Below are positions 35,088 through 42,547 of a DNA stretch of 64,000 bases, piece by piece. Origin of the DNA: Kitasatospora xanthocidica (GTDB taxonomy: Bacteria; Actinomycetota; Actinomycetes; Streptomycetales; Streptomycetaceae); NCBI RefSeq assembly GCF_014656195.1, contig NZ_BNBY01000035.1:1-64000 (forward strand), read 5' to 3'. The notes beneath the pieces are model-generated. The model was not told where the DNA came from. It saw nothing but the letters and a program-made list of their open reading frames with translations, and did no database searches. Each line of letters opens with the position of its first letter. Position 1 is the first letter of the stretch. A program made the position numbers and the translations under genes.

Positions 35088-35375
35088 GTGCGGGCAAAGC
35101 GGCGGCGTCGCTACTACTTCGCCATGATGGGCGTGTGCCTGGGCCTGTTCGTCATGGCCTGGGGCGTGGTGCGGTTCTTCTCGGTCGGCGCGGCGATCGG
35201 CATGTGCGTGGTCGCGATGGTGATCCCGCCGGTCGCCGCGGTGTTCGTCAACAAGCGGGACCCGGACGACGACTGGTGGAACGACCCGCGCTGGGACGAC
35301 CCGAATTGGGACGAGCCCGGCCACGACCGGGACCGGCCCGACCGGGAGCGCCCCGACCACGATCAGCGTCCGTAG
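35088..35375 (+). CDS. DUF3099 small membrane protein
   Basis: A 95-residue protein with a basic N terminus, two hydrophobic helices (about residues 10-29 and 34-53) and an acidic, Asp/Trp/Arg-rich tail with WWNDPRWDDPNWDEPGHDRDRPDRE. The RYYFAMMG ... VVAMVIPPVAAVFVNKR pattern is that of DUF3099 proteins next to sseA in streptomycetes. The GTG start is six bases after TACCGT and so probably leaderless; GGAGG overlaps too closely for a normal ribosome site. Function unknown. Confidence 0.82.
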   Translation: MRAKRRRRYYFAMMGVCLGLFVMAWGVVRFFSVGAAIGMCVVAMVIPPVAAVFVNKRDPDDDWWNDPRWDDPNWDEPGHDRDRPDRERPDHDQRP

Positions 35376-35393
35376 CCCCGGGGCGTCAGTACG

Positions 35394-35756
35394 TCAGTAG
35401 ACGAGCGCCTGGACGCCGTCCGCCATGATCTCGCTGACGAAGACCTGCGCGCCCGCGATCCGGACACCCTCGACGGTGTCCTTCTGCTCGATCCCGCGCC
35501 GGGCCGCGCACTGGGTGCACAGCGTCACCGAGCCGGCCGCCAGGATCGACTCCAGCAGGTCCGGCAGCGGCGCCGCGTGCGGCAGCTCGAACTCGGCCGC
35601 CCGGCCCGGCAGCGCGAACCAGGAGGACTCGCCGGTCAGCCAGAGCGAGACCTCGATCCCGCTGGCGACGGCCACCGCCGCCACCGTGAACGCCTGCGAG
35701 CACCGCTCCGGCGCGTCCGCCCCTGCGGTGACCTTGATGACCAGTTTCTTCGGCAT
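35394..35756 (-). CDS. DsrE-family sulfur-relay-like protein
   Basis: A 120-residue protein of the DsrE/DsrF-like fold: KKLVIKVTAGADAPERCSQAFTVAAVAVASGIEVSLWLTGESSWFAL, then VTLCTQCAARRGIEQKDTVEGVRIAGAQVFVSEIMADGVQALVY. Cys19 and the CTQC pair are candidates for persulfide carriage. Proximity to the rhodanese and DUF1416 genes suggests a sulfur-relay role; this is inference. TAAGGT (complement of 35763-35768) lies six bases before ATG, with no Shine-Dalgarno, so the mRNA is likely leaderless. Confidence 0.85.
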   Translation of the reverse strand: MPKKLVIKVTAGADAPERCSQAFTVAAVAVASGIEVSLWLTGESSWFALPGRAAEFELPHAAPLPDLLESILAAGSVTLCTQCAARRGIEQKDTVEGVRIAGAQVFVSEIMADGVQALVY

Positions 35757-35963
35757 GGCGCCACCTTAGAGGTCCCGCCCTCCCCGCCGTCCGTCATCAC
35801 GGGAACCCGCGGGCAAAGCTTGGGCAGCGTGGCGGCGCCCGGAGCGAACCGCGCCGCCCGGCGCGAACCGCGACGTGGTGGGGCTCACCGCGACCGGCCG
35901 GAGCCCGACGGATAGAGTGAGCGGAGCAAAATCCACCACACTGTCGCCGCCTGGGAGCCCCCC

Positions 35964-36071
35964 GTGTCCGGTCTGGAAATGTTCTTCGACGGTCTGCTGG
36001 CCCTCATGGCCGTGCTGATCACCTGGTTCGCCATCTTCTCGGTGATGAAGCTGTACCAGGGCCAGCGCTGA
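35964..36071 (+). CDS. 35-residue single-pass membrane protein
   Basis: A short frame reads MSGLEMFFDGLLALMAVLIT then WFAIFSVMKLYQGQR. One hydrophobic helix (about residues 7-28) is followed by a short basic tail. GGGAG lies seven bases before GTG 35964. Codon use (G/C at third positions) is like that of real genes and the protein is a plausible membrane peptide. Small proteins of this kind occur before the nitrobindin-like gene in streptomycetes to my memory. Function unknown. Confidence 0.65.
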   Translation: MSGLEMFFDGLLALMAVLITWFAIFSVMKLYQGQR

Positions 36072-36124
36072 GCCTGCCGTACGGTTGAGGCAGCCCCACA
36101 CCGACGACGACAGCGACCAGGAAC

Positions 36125-36709
36125 ATGATCGAGATCCCCTCTGACCTCCACAAGGACGTCGTGCCGCTCGCCTTCCTCCTCGGCACCTGGGAGGGCGCGG
36201 GCGTCTATGACTTCCCCGGCACGGAGAAGTGCAACTTCGGCCAGGAGATCGTGATCCGTCACGACGGCCGGCCCTTCCTCGAGTTCCGCTCCCGGACCTG
36301 GGTGCTGGACGACGAGGGCGAGAAGGTCCGCCCGCTGGAGAACGAGCACGCGTTCTGGCGCATCACCAGCAACCACGACGGCACCAGCGGCGCCCGCGGG
36401 ATCGAGATCTCCTCCGTCCGCGACGACGGCACCGTCGAGATCTGGTACGGCGAGCTGGCCGACGGCAAGCCGCAGATCGACGTCTCCACCGACGCGGTGG
36501 CCCGGATCGAGGGCTCCCCGGAGTACTCGGGCGGCAAGCGGCTGTACGGCTTCGTCAGCGGCGAGCTGCTCTGGGTCGGCGAGAAGGCCGCCCCGAACGT
36601 GCCGCTGCGCCCGTACATGTCCGCGCAGCTGAAGAAGGTGCTCAGCCCGGCGCAGCTGATCAAGGACATCAACGACCTGCCGGACGACGGCATCGCCTTC
36701 TTCAAGTAG
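36125..36709 (+). CDS. Nitrobindin-like / FABP-family beta-barrel protein
   Basis: A 194-residue protein of the nitrobindin (THAP4/FABP-like) family. The signature GTWEGAG is at residues 20-26 and a ten-strand barrel pattern follows. In nitrobindins a C-terminal His binds heme iron; here the equivalent stretch reads RPYMSAQLKKV, with Tyr where His is expected. So this copy may not bind heme as the mycobacterial protein does. I recall that streptomycete relatives share this loss. ATG 36125 is five codons before the conserved start of the domain. Confidence 0.83.
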   Translation: MIEIPSDLHKDVVPLAFLLGTWEGAGVYDFPGTEKCNFGQEIVIRHDGRPFLEFRSRTWVLDDEGEKVRPLENEHAFWRITSNHDGTSGARGIEISSVRDDGTVEIWYGELADGKPQIDVSTDAVARIEGSPEYSGGKRLYGFVSGELLWVGEKAAPNVPLRPYMSAQLKKVLSPAQLIKDINDLPDDGIAFFK

Positions 36710-36753
36710 GAACGGCGAGTACGCACGGCTCAGGCGACAGCTCAGTCCGCGCA

Positions 36754-36788
36754 AGTGTAGGGACCGGCCGCGGGCCGGTCCCTACACT
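36754..36788. promoter_or_regulatory. Perfect 16-bp inverted repeat before nur
   Basis: AGTGTAGGGACCGGCC (36754-36769) and its exact complement (36773-36788) flank a three-base centre. The right arm ends in TACACT, a good -10 hexamer for nur 37 bases before its start. It lies 45 bases after the upstream stop. It may be a terminator whose right arm is also the nur promoter, or an operator. Confidence 0.65.
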
Positions 36789-36824
36789 GGCATCAGGACC
36801 CCCGACTCTGGCAGGGACAGCACC

Positions 36825-37289
36825 GTGGCGGACACCGGCACCACCGACTGGCAGCTCTCCGGCGACTGGAAGAGCGATCTGCGCGAGCGCGGCTACCGCC
36901 TCACGCCGCAGCGGCAGCTCGTGCTGGAGGCCGTCGACGTGCTCGACCACGCCACCCCCGACGACATCCTCTGCCACGTCCGGCGGACCGCCAGCGGCAT
37001 CAACATCTCCACCGTCTACCGGACCCTGGAGCTGCTGGAGGAGCTGGGCCTGGTCTCGCACGCCCACCTCGGCCACGGCGCCCCGACCTACCACCTGGCC
37101 GGCCGCCACCACCACCTGCACCTGGTCTGCCGGGACTGCGAGAAGGTCACCGAGACCGGCACCGAGATCGCCCAGCCGCTGATCGAGAGCCTGCGCGCGC
37201 AGCACGGCTTCGACACCGACCTCAAGCATTTCGCCATCTTCGGCCGCTGCGCCGACTGCACCGCCAAGCTCGCCGACGACCGGTCGTAA
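36825..37289 (+). CDS. nur: Nickel-responsive Fur-family regulator Nur
   Basis: The 154-residue protein matches Nur of S. coelicolor as I remember it: DWKSDLRERGYRLTPQRQLVLEAVD, ASGINISTVYRTLELLEELGLVSHAHLGHGAPTYHLAGRHHHLHLVC and DLKHFAIFGRC. Nur binds nickel and represses nickel uptake and Fe-superoxide dismutase. The structural zinc site is Cys102, Cys105, Cys142 and Cys145. The HHHLH cluster (95-99) supplies nickel ligands. Start GTG 36825; a leader of about 30 bases from TACACT is expected. Confidence 0.9.
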   Translation: MADTGTTDWQLSGDWKSDLRERGYRLTPQRQLVLEAVDVLDHATPDDILCHVRRTASGINISTVYRTLELLEELGLVSHAHLGHGAPTYHLAGRHHHLHLVCRDCEKVTETGTEIAQPLIESLRAQHGFDTDLKHFAIFGRCADCTAKLADDRS

Positions 37290-37299
37290 GCTGGCCGGT

Positions 37300-38271
37300 A
37301 TGACCGGTGTGAAGAGCCCGCTGCTTGCCCTGCCCGGAGCCGTCCCCGCCGAGGGGGCCGACGAGGGCGTCGCCGCCCACTACGGCGACATCTTCCGCGA
37401 GCAACGCAACCTCGCGCAGGGCACCGGCTTCGTCGACCTCTCGCACCGCGGCGTGGTCACCGTCACCGGCGCGGACCGCCTCGCCTGGCTGCACCTGCTG
37501 CTCACCCAGCACGTCAGCGAGCTGCCCGCGCAGCAGGCCGCCGAGGCGCTGGTGCTCTCCCCGAACGGGCACGTCGAGCACGCGCTCTACCTGGTGGACG
37601 ACGGCACCACCACCTGGGCGCACGTCGAGCCGGGCACCCAGGGCGCGCTGGTCGCCTACCTGGAGAGCATGAAGTTCTTCTACCAGGTGGAGGTCGCCGA
37701 CGCGACCGCCGAGTACGCCGTGGTCCACCTGCCGGCCGGCTCCACCGGCTCGGTCGAGGGCGCCGCCGCCGTCCGTGAACTCCCGTACGGGCGCGACCTG
37801 TTCGTCCCGCGCGCCGACCTGGAGAAGCTCACCGCCGGATACGGCCCGGCCGCCGGCGTCTGGGCGTACGAGGCGCTGCGGATCGAGGGCCACCGACCCC
37901 GGCTCGGCTTCGAGACCGACCACCGGACCATCCCGCACGAGGTGGACTGGCTGCGCACCGCCGTCCACCTGCAGAAGGGCTGCTACCGCGGCCAGGAGAC
38001 CGTCGCCCGGGTGCACAACCTGGGCCGCCCGCCGCGCCGGCTGGTCTTCCTGCACCTGGACGGCACCGAGGAGACGCTGCCCGCGCACGGCACCGAGGTG
38101 CGGCTGGCCACGGACCCGGACGGGCGGGCGCTGGGCTTCGTGACCTCCTCGGCCCGGCACCACGAGCTGGGGCCGATCGCACTGGCGATCGTCAAGCGGA
38201 ACGTCCCGGTGGACGCGGTGCTGCTGGCCGGGACGGTGCCGGGCACCCAGGACGTGATCGTCCCGCAGTAG
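37300..38271 (+). CDS. ygfZ: YgfZ/GcvT-like folate-binding protein
   Basis: The 323-residue protein has the YgfZ signature KGCYRGQETVARVHNLGRPPRRL (Cys near residue 228) in a GcvT-like fold. YgfZ proteins use tetrahydrofolate to support repair or assembly of certain Fe-S proteins. The N-terminal half contains FVDLSHRGVVTVTGADRLAWLHLLLTQHV. TAAGCT (37287-37292) lies seven bases before ATG 37300, overlapping the end of nur, with no Shine-Dalgarno: a leaderless start is likely. Confidence 0.88.
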   Translation: MTGVKSPLLALPGAVPAEGADEGVAAHYGDIFREQRNLAQGTGFVDLSHRGVVTVTGADRLAWLHLLLTQHVSELPAQQAAEALVLSPNGHVEHALYLVDDGTTTWAHVEPGTQGALVAYLESMKFFYQVEVADATAEYAVVHLPAGSTGSVEGAAAVRELPYGRDLFVPRADLEKLTAGYGPAAGVWAYEALRIEGHRPRLGFETDHRTIPHEVDWLRTAVHLQKGCYRGQETVARVHNLGRPPRRLVFLHLDGTEETLPAHGTEVRLATDPDGRALGFVTSSARHHELGPIALAIVKRNVPVDAVLLAGTVPGTQDVIVPQ

Positions 38272-38285
38272 CGCCGACGGCCGCC

Positions 38286-38451
38286 CTAGGGCGTGTCTGA
38301 CAATTCCCGCCGGGCGCGCGACGCCGGGGCACGCACCTCGCCGCGTTGTCGTCGGTCGCTGATGCTCCGCATGGACTCCCTCCTCCGCCTTGCGATGCAC
38401 GCACCCCAACGCCGCGCGCTGATCCGACGCGAATTGTCAGACACGCCCTAG
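38286..38451. mobile_element. MITE with perfect 21-bp terminal inverted repeats
   Basis: The 166-bp element starts at 38286 with CTAGGGCGTGTCTGACAATT (plus C at 38306) and ends at 38451 with its exact complement (from 38431). CTAG at both ends fits a duplicated CTAG target, as made by IS427-group IS5-family elements. It has no transposase gene. It lies between ygfZ and dtd, and its right end supplies the dtd stop codon. Confidence 0.82.
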
Positions 38452-38888
38452 ACCTCGACGAGGACGGTGAACGGGCCGTCGTTCACCAGCGCCACCCGCA
38501 TGTCGGCGCCGAACCGGCCCGTCTCCACCTTGGCGCCGAGCGCGCGCAGCTGGGCGACCACCTCCTCCACCAGCGGCTCGGCGACCGGGCCGGGGGCGGC
38601 GGCGTTCCAGGTGGGGCGGCGGCCCTTGCGGGCGTCGCCGTAGAGCGTGAACTGGCTGATCACCAGCAGCGGGGCGCCGAGGTCGGAGCAGCTCTGCTCG
38701 ACGCCGTCCTCGTCCGCCGGGAGCAGGCGCAGCGTCCAGAGCTTGCGGGCCAGTTGGGCGGCCTTGGCGGGGGTGTCGTCGTGGGTGACGCCGACCAGGA
38801 CGCAGAGCCCGGGCCCCTCGATCGCGCCGACGGTCTCACCGGCCACGGTCACCCGGGCCTCGCTCACTCGCTGCACCACTGCTCGCAT
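38448..38888 (-). CDS. dtd: D-aminoacyl-tRNA deacylase
   Basis: Removes D-amino acids from mischarged tRNA. The 146-residue protein has the two active-site motifs, SQFTLYGD and [11 protein letters not shown] (the usual motif is NGPVT-like; here Val is Phe). It starts [15 protein letters not shown]. The stop TAG (38448-38450) lies inside the end of the MITE, so the last codons and 3' region border a mobile element. CACAAT (complement of 38895-38900) lies six bases before the ATG, suggesting a leaderless start. Confidence 0.92.
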   Translation of the reverse strand: MRAVVQRVSEARVTVAGETVGAIEGPGLCVLVGVTHDDTPAKAAQLARKLWTLRLLPADEDGVEQSCSDLGAPLLVISQFTLYGDARKGRRPTWNAAAPGPVAEPLVEEVVAQLRALGAKVETGRFGADMRVALVNDGPFTVLVEV

Positions 38889-39554
38889 GCGGCCATTGTG
38901 CCGGAGCGCCGTACGGCCGCCGGAGGGCCCCCGGGGCCGTCCACCCGGCCGCGGGCCGACGCCCCTCGGACGCCCCTCGGACGCCCTTCCGCGGCCCTCG
39001 CGCGGCCCTCGCGCGGCCCTCGCGCGGCCCTCGCGCGGCCCTCTCGCGGGGCTTGCGGCGGCGCCGTCGCGCCCCCCGTCCGTCCCGTCGCGTCCCCCAC
39101 GTGCGTCACAGGGGTTGTCCCAGGGCGCACGGGAGGGGCGCGTGCTGGGGTGGCGCACGCCGTGACGTGGGCGCCTGCGCGGGTTGGGGCGCCACTCTTC
39201 CTGCGGAAAGGGCCGGTCATATCAGCCACCCCCGTTCGCCAGGGGGCCGTTCGGGTGCACGGGCGGTGCGCCCGCGCCGGGCGGGGTGGCACGCTGGGGG
39301 ACCGTACGAAGGGTCCGGGGCGCCATGAGGTCCGCCGCGCCGGGCCCGGGTTCGGCCGGGCGGTCGAGCCGGTGGGTCAGGTGTTCTGGTGGTGTCGCCC
39401 CGACGGGTGGTCACGGCCGGGGAACGGAACCTCCGGGGGGCTCCCGGGCGTGCCGACGGACGGAACGCCGAGCCCGTCGGGGGGACGGGCCGGCCGGCGG
39501 CAGGGACGGAGTGCCGCGAGCGGGCGGGATCGGACGACGGCAGGTGGTTGGGTG
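38889..39554. repeat. Gene-free region with tandem 11-bp repeats
   Basis: No gene is seen in these 666 bases. GACGCCCCTCG-type units repeat three times at 38958-38990. GCGGCCCTCGC then repeats five times exactly (38991-39045) plus one variant (39046-39056). The remainder is G/C-rich with few promoter-like stretches (TCATATCAGCC near 39217). The repeats are upstream of both dtd and rsiG. Confidence 0.75.
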
Positions 39555-40175
39555 ATGGACGCGAGCAGCGCGGCGCGGGACCGGTCCGGGCAGGTGGCGC
39601 GGGCCCCCGGGAGCCCGGGCGGGCCGGTGGCGGGCGTGCCGGGCGAGCCCGATCTGGAAGGGCTGGGCCTGGACCAGCTGCGGGTGCTGCGCCGGGAGAC
39701 CCTGGAGCAGGAGGCCGACCTCTCCTACCTGCGGCGGCTGCTGCACGGGCGGATGGACATCCTGCGCGCCGAACTCGACCGGCGCCCCGGTGTGGGCCCG
39801 GTCCGCACGGCCGGCGTGCCCGGCCCCGACCCGGTCCCCGGCGACCTGCTGGACCGGCTGCCCGCCATCCTGACCGACGCGCCCTCCACCGTGCGGCGCT
39901 CGGCCCGGCACGTCACCCTGGGCCCGCCGCGCACCCTGGAGTCCCGGCTGGAGGCGGACGCGCTGATGGGCGACGTCCAGCTCGCCGACCTGGCCGCGCA
40001 CCCGGCCGAGGAGCTGCTGGCCGCGCTGGAGCGGCTGCGGGCGCACGAGCGGGAGGTCTCCGGACGGCGCCAGCGGCTGCTGCGCACCGCCGACGGTTGC
40101 AATGCCGAGATCACCCGCAGGTACCGTGATGGGGAAGCACGGGTCGACGACCTGCTCGCAGGGGGGCCGCTCTGA
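39555..40175 (+). CDS. rsiG: RsiG-like c-di-GMP-binding anti-sigma factor
   Basis: The 206-residue helical protein matches RsiG, which sequesters the sporulation sigma factor WhiG when armed with c-di-GMP. The known motif, as I remember it, is E-x3-S-x2-R-x3-Q-x3-D in each of two antiparallel helices. Here helix 1 has E53, S57, R60, H64, D68 and helix 2 has E165, S169, R172, L176, D180. The four outer positions are exact in both; the Gln position differs in both. A Pro/Gly-rich linker joins them. The position before an asparaginase gene agrees with my memory of the rsiG locus. ATG 39555 has AGGTGG upstream. Confidence 0.78.
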   Translation: MDASSAARDRSGQVARAPGSPGGPVAGVPGEPDLEGLGLDQLRVLRRETLEQEADLSYLRRLLHGRMDILRAELDRRPGVGPVRTAGVPGPDPVPGDLLDRLPAILTDAPSTVRRSARHVTLGPPRTLESRLEADALMGDVQLADLAAHPAEELLAALERLRAHEREVSGRRQRLLRTADGCNAEITRRYRDGEARVDDLLAGGPL

Positions 40176-40250
40176 CCGGGTGAGTCGCCGTGGGCGGGTG
40201 GGGCCCGGCTCACTCCTCGGCTCACCCCCGCCCCGGAAGGCTCAACCCCG

Positions 40251-41210
40251 ATGTCCCAGCTCGCCACCGCGCCCGTCCTCGCCGAGGTCATACGATCCGG
40301 CTTCGTCGAGGGCCACCACCACGGCTCCCTGGTGCTGCTCGCCGCCGACGGCTCGGTCGAGTTCGCGCTGGGCGACCCGGACGCGCCGGTCTTCCCCCGG
40401 TCGACCGCCAAGCCGTTCCAGGCGGTGGCGACGCTGCGGGCCGGGCTGGAGCTGGAGGGGGAGCTGCTGGCGCTGGCGGCCTCCAGTCACTCTGCAGAAT
40501 CGTTTCACCTCGCCGGTGTGCGGGCCATCCTCGGCTCCGCCGGCCTCGACGAGTCGGCCCTGCGCACCCCGGCCGACCTGCCGCTGGACGAGACCGAGGC
40601 GGAGCTGCTGCTCGTCGCCGGCGGCCGCCGCGCCCCGATCCTGATGGACTGCTCCGGCAAGCACGCCGGCTGGCTGGCGGCCTGCGTCGCCAACGGCTGG
40701 GACACCGCGAGCTACCTCGACCCGGCCCACCCGATCCAGCGACTGGCCCGTGAGGCCCTGGAGGAGGGCACCGGCGAGACTCCCGCGCACGCCGGGGTGG
40801 ACGGCTGCGGCGCCCCGCTGCTGGCCGTCTCGCTGACCGGCCTGGCCCGCGCCTACCGCGGCCTGGTGCTGGCCGCCGAGGGCTCCGCGCCGCGCCGGGT
40901 CGCCGACGCGATGCGCGCCCACCCCGAGTACGTGGCCGGCACCCGCCGGGCGGACACCTGGCTGATGCGGGCCCTGCCGGGCGCGCTGTCCAAGATGGGC
41001 GCCGAGGCCGTCCAGGTGGTGGCGCTGCCGGACGGCCGCGCGCTGGCCTTCAAGATCGACGACGGTGGCGAGCGGGCCCGCGGCCCGGTGCTGGCGGCCG
41101 CCCTGCGCCGGCTCGGGGTGACCGGGGCGGACGAGACCGTCGACCGGATCGGCGCGGCCCCGCTGCTGGGCGGCGGTGCGCCGGTCGGCGGGGTGCGGGC
41201 GGCGTTCTAG
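40251..41210 (+). CDS. Asparaginase, Rhizobium etli (ReAV) type
   Basis: The 319-residue protein belongs to the asparaginase family unrelated to E. coli AnsA/B. It has the two Ser-Lys motifs RSTAKPFQA and ASSHSAESFHLAGV, and the zinc/Cys motif ILMDCSGKHAGW, followed by GVDGCGAPLLAV. These are the catalytic elements described for ReAV. It probably hydrolyses L-asparagine to aspartate and ammonia in the cytoplasm. It follows rsiG after 75 bases. Confidence 0.9.
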   Translation: MSQLATAPVLAEVIRSGFVEGHHHGSLVLLAADGSVEFALGDPDAPVFPRSTAKPFQAVATLRAGLELEGELLALAASSHSAESFHLAGVRAILGSAGLDESALRTPADLPLDETEAELLLVAGGRRAPILMDCSGKHAGWLAACVANGWDTASYLDPAHPIQRLAREALEEGTGETPAHAGVDGCGAPLLAVSLTGLARAYRGLVLAAEGSAPRRVADAMRAHPEYVAGTRRADTWLMRALPGALSKMGAEAVQVVALPDGRALAFKIDDGGERARGPVLAAALRRLGVTGADETVDRIGAAPLLGGGAPVGGVRAAF

Positions 41211-41332
41211 GGCCCCCGCCCGCGGCCCCCTCGCCCCCTGTACGGCGGTCGGCGGGCGCCCGTCGGGGTGCGGGCGGCGCGGGGGCGGTGCACGGTGGAC
41301 CGGGGGCCGTCGCACAGCTGAGGGAGTCCGCC

Positions 41333-41542
41333 ATGAGCGACCACGTGTACCGGGTGACCGAGATCGTCGGGTCCTCGACCGAGAGCATCGACGCCGCGAT
41401 CCGCAACGGGGTGGAGCGGGCCGCGCAGACGCTGCGCAACCTCGACTGGTTCGAGGTGTCGCAGGTCCGGGGCCATCTGGAGGACGGCCGGGTCAAGCAC
41501 TTCCAGGTCTGCATGAAGGTCGGCTTCCGGCTGGAGGACTGA
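41333..41542 (+). CDS. Dodecin family flavin-binding protein
   Basis: A 69-residue protein, MSDHVYRVTEIVGSSTESIDAAIRNGVERAAQTLRNLDWFEV, with the whole dodecin pattern including the Trp that stacks on flavin (LDWFEV) and the ending HFQVCMKVGFRLED. Dodecins form dodecamers that store riboflavin or FMN. GGGAG precedes ATG 41333 by seven bases. Confidence 0.93.
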   Translation: MSDHVYRVTEIVGSSTESIDAAIRNGVERAAQTLRNLDWFEVSQVRGHLEDGRVKHFQVCMKVGFRLED

Positions 41543-41565
41543 CCCCGGTGAGCCGCGTTCCGGCA

Positions 41566-41594
41566 GCCCCGGCGGGCCGATCGCTCGCCGGGGC
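41566..41594. terminator. Terminator between dodecin and heme oxygenase genes
   Basis: A nine-base-pair stem, GCCCCGGCG (41566-41574) with CGCCGGGGC (41586-41594), lies between the convergent genes, 24 bases from each stop. Confidence 0.65.
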
Positions 41595-41618
41595 CGGTCC
41601 CGTCGCCGCGCCGGGCCG

Positions 41619-42287
41619 CTACGCGCTCAGCGGGTAGCGGGCGTCCAGGTCGCGGAAGACCGCGCCGTTGAGCACGAACGCCCGCTTGCACTCCTCGACC
41701 ACCCGGCGCCGCTCGACCTCGTCCATCGCCGCGCCCGCCGCGTCCAGCTTGGCCCGGTAGTCGCGCTTGAAGGCGGCCGGGTTGTCGACCTCCTCGAAGA
41801 CGTAGAACCGAACGCCGTCGCCCTTGCGGGCGAATCCCCAGGTCTTCTCCGCCACGCCCCGGATGATCTGGCCGCCCGACAGGTCGCCCAGGTAGCGGGT
41901 GTAGTGGTGCGCGATGTACCCGGCGGGCCACTCGACGGCCAGCTCCTCCACCCGGGCGACGTACGCGGCGGTGGCGGGCAGCGGTGCCAGGCCGTCCCGC
42001 CAGTCGGGGCCGCGCAGGTGCGCCAGGTCGCGCTCGATGGCGGCGGTGCGCAGCAGTGCCCGGTCGACGAAGGGGCCGGTCAGCGGGTGTTCCGCGAGCT
42101 GTCCGGCGCGGCTCTCCAGGGCCCGGTAGACGTGCCAGAGCTGGCCGGTGAGGTCGGCGTACGCCTCGATCCCGAGCCGGCCGTTCAGCAGGTGGCTCAT
42201 GAACGAGGAGTGCTCGGCGGCCTCGTGCTCCTCGCTGCTGGCGGTGCGGAGCACGGTGGAGAACGGGACGGGCTCGGGCGCGGTCAT
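41619..42287 (-). CDS. Biliverdin-producing heme oxygenase
   Basis: Cleaves heme to biliverdin, CO and iron. The 222-residue protein has the proximal histidine at His21 in SSEEHEAAEHSSFMSHLL and the distal helix RYLGDLSGGQIIRG, as in HmuO. GGAGG lies upstream of the ATG. An iron-box palindrome 50 bases upstream indicates repression by DmdR1/IdeR in iron-replete cells, so the enzyme recovers iron from heme. Confidence 0.94.
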   Translation of the reverse strand: MTAPEPVPFSTVLRTASSEEHEAAEHSSFMSHLLNGRLGIEAYADLTGQLWHVYRALESRAGQLAEHPLTGPFVDRALLRTAAIERDLAHLRGPDWRDGLAPLPATAAYVARVEELAVEWPAGYIAHHYTRYLGDLSGGQIIRGVAEKTWGFARKGDGVRFYVFEEVDNPAAFKRDYRAKLDAAGAAMDEVERRRVVEECKRAFVLNGAVFRDLDARYPLSA

Positions 42288-42335
42288 GCGGCCTCCAGTG
42301 ATCGGCTGCGGCCGGGTCGGATCCAGCCCCGACGT

Positions 42336-42354
42336 TGTGGTTAGCCTAACCTAA
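42336..42354. promoter_or_regulatory. Iron box (DmdR1/IdeR operator)
   Basis: TGTGGTTAGCCTAACCTAA matches the 19-base consensus TTAGGTTAGSCTAACCTAA at 17 positions, with mismatches only at positions 2 and 3. It lies 49-67 bases upstream of the heme oxygenase start, so it should cover the promoter. Confidence 0.9.
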
Positions 42355-42547
42355 CTTCACGTCATGCCGACAGTCTGTCGGCAACCTGTGCCGCCAGTGT
42401 GCCCCGACCGCTCCGCCCCCGGCCAGCGGACCGCCCGGCCCCGGGAACGGCAGAGGCCGGGGCCCGCGGACGAATCCGTGAACCCCGGCCCCAGGCTGTC
42501 CCGACCTACCTCGAACTACCCTGATCGAACGAGATCGGAACGACGGC

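Noticed and set aside
38448-39158. Longer dtd start at 39158
   Set aside because: The extension is made of the 11-bp tandem repeats and has Arg/Gly/Ala-only sequence; the family start [15 protein letters not shown] is at 38888.
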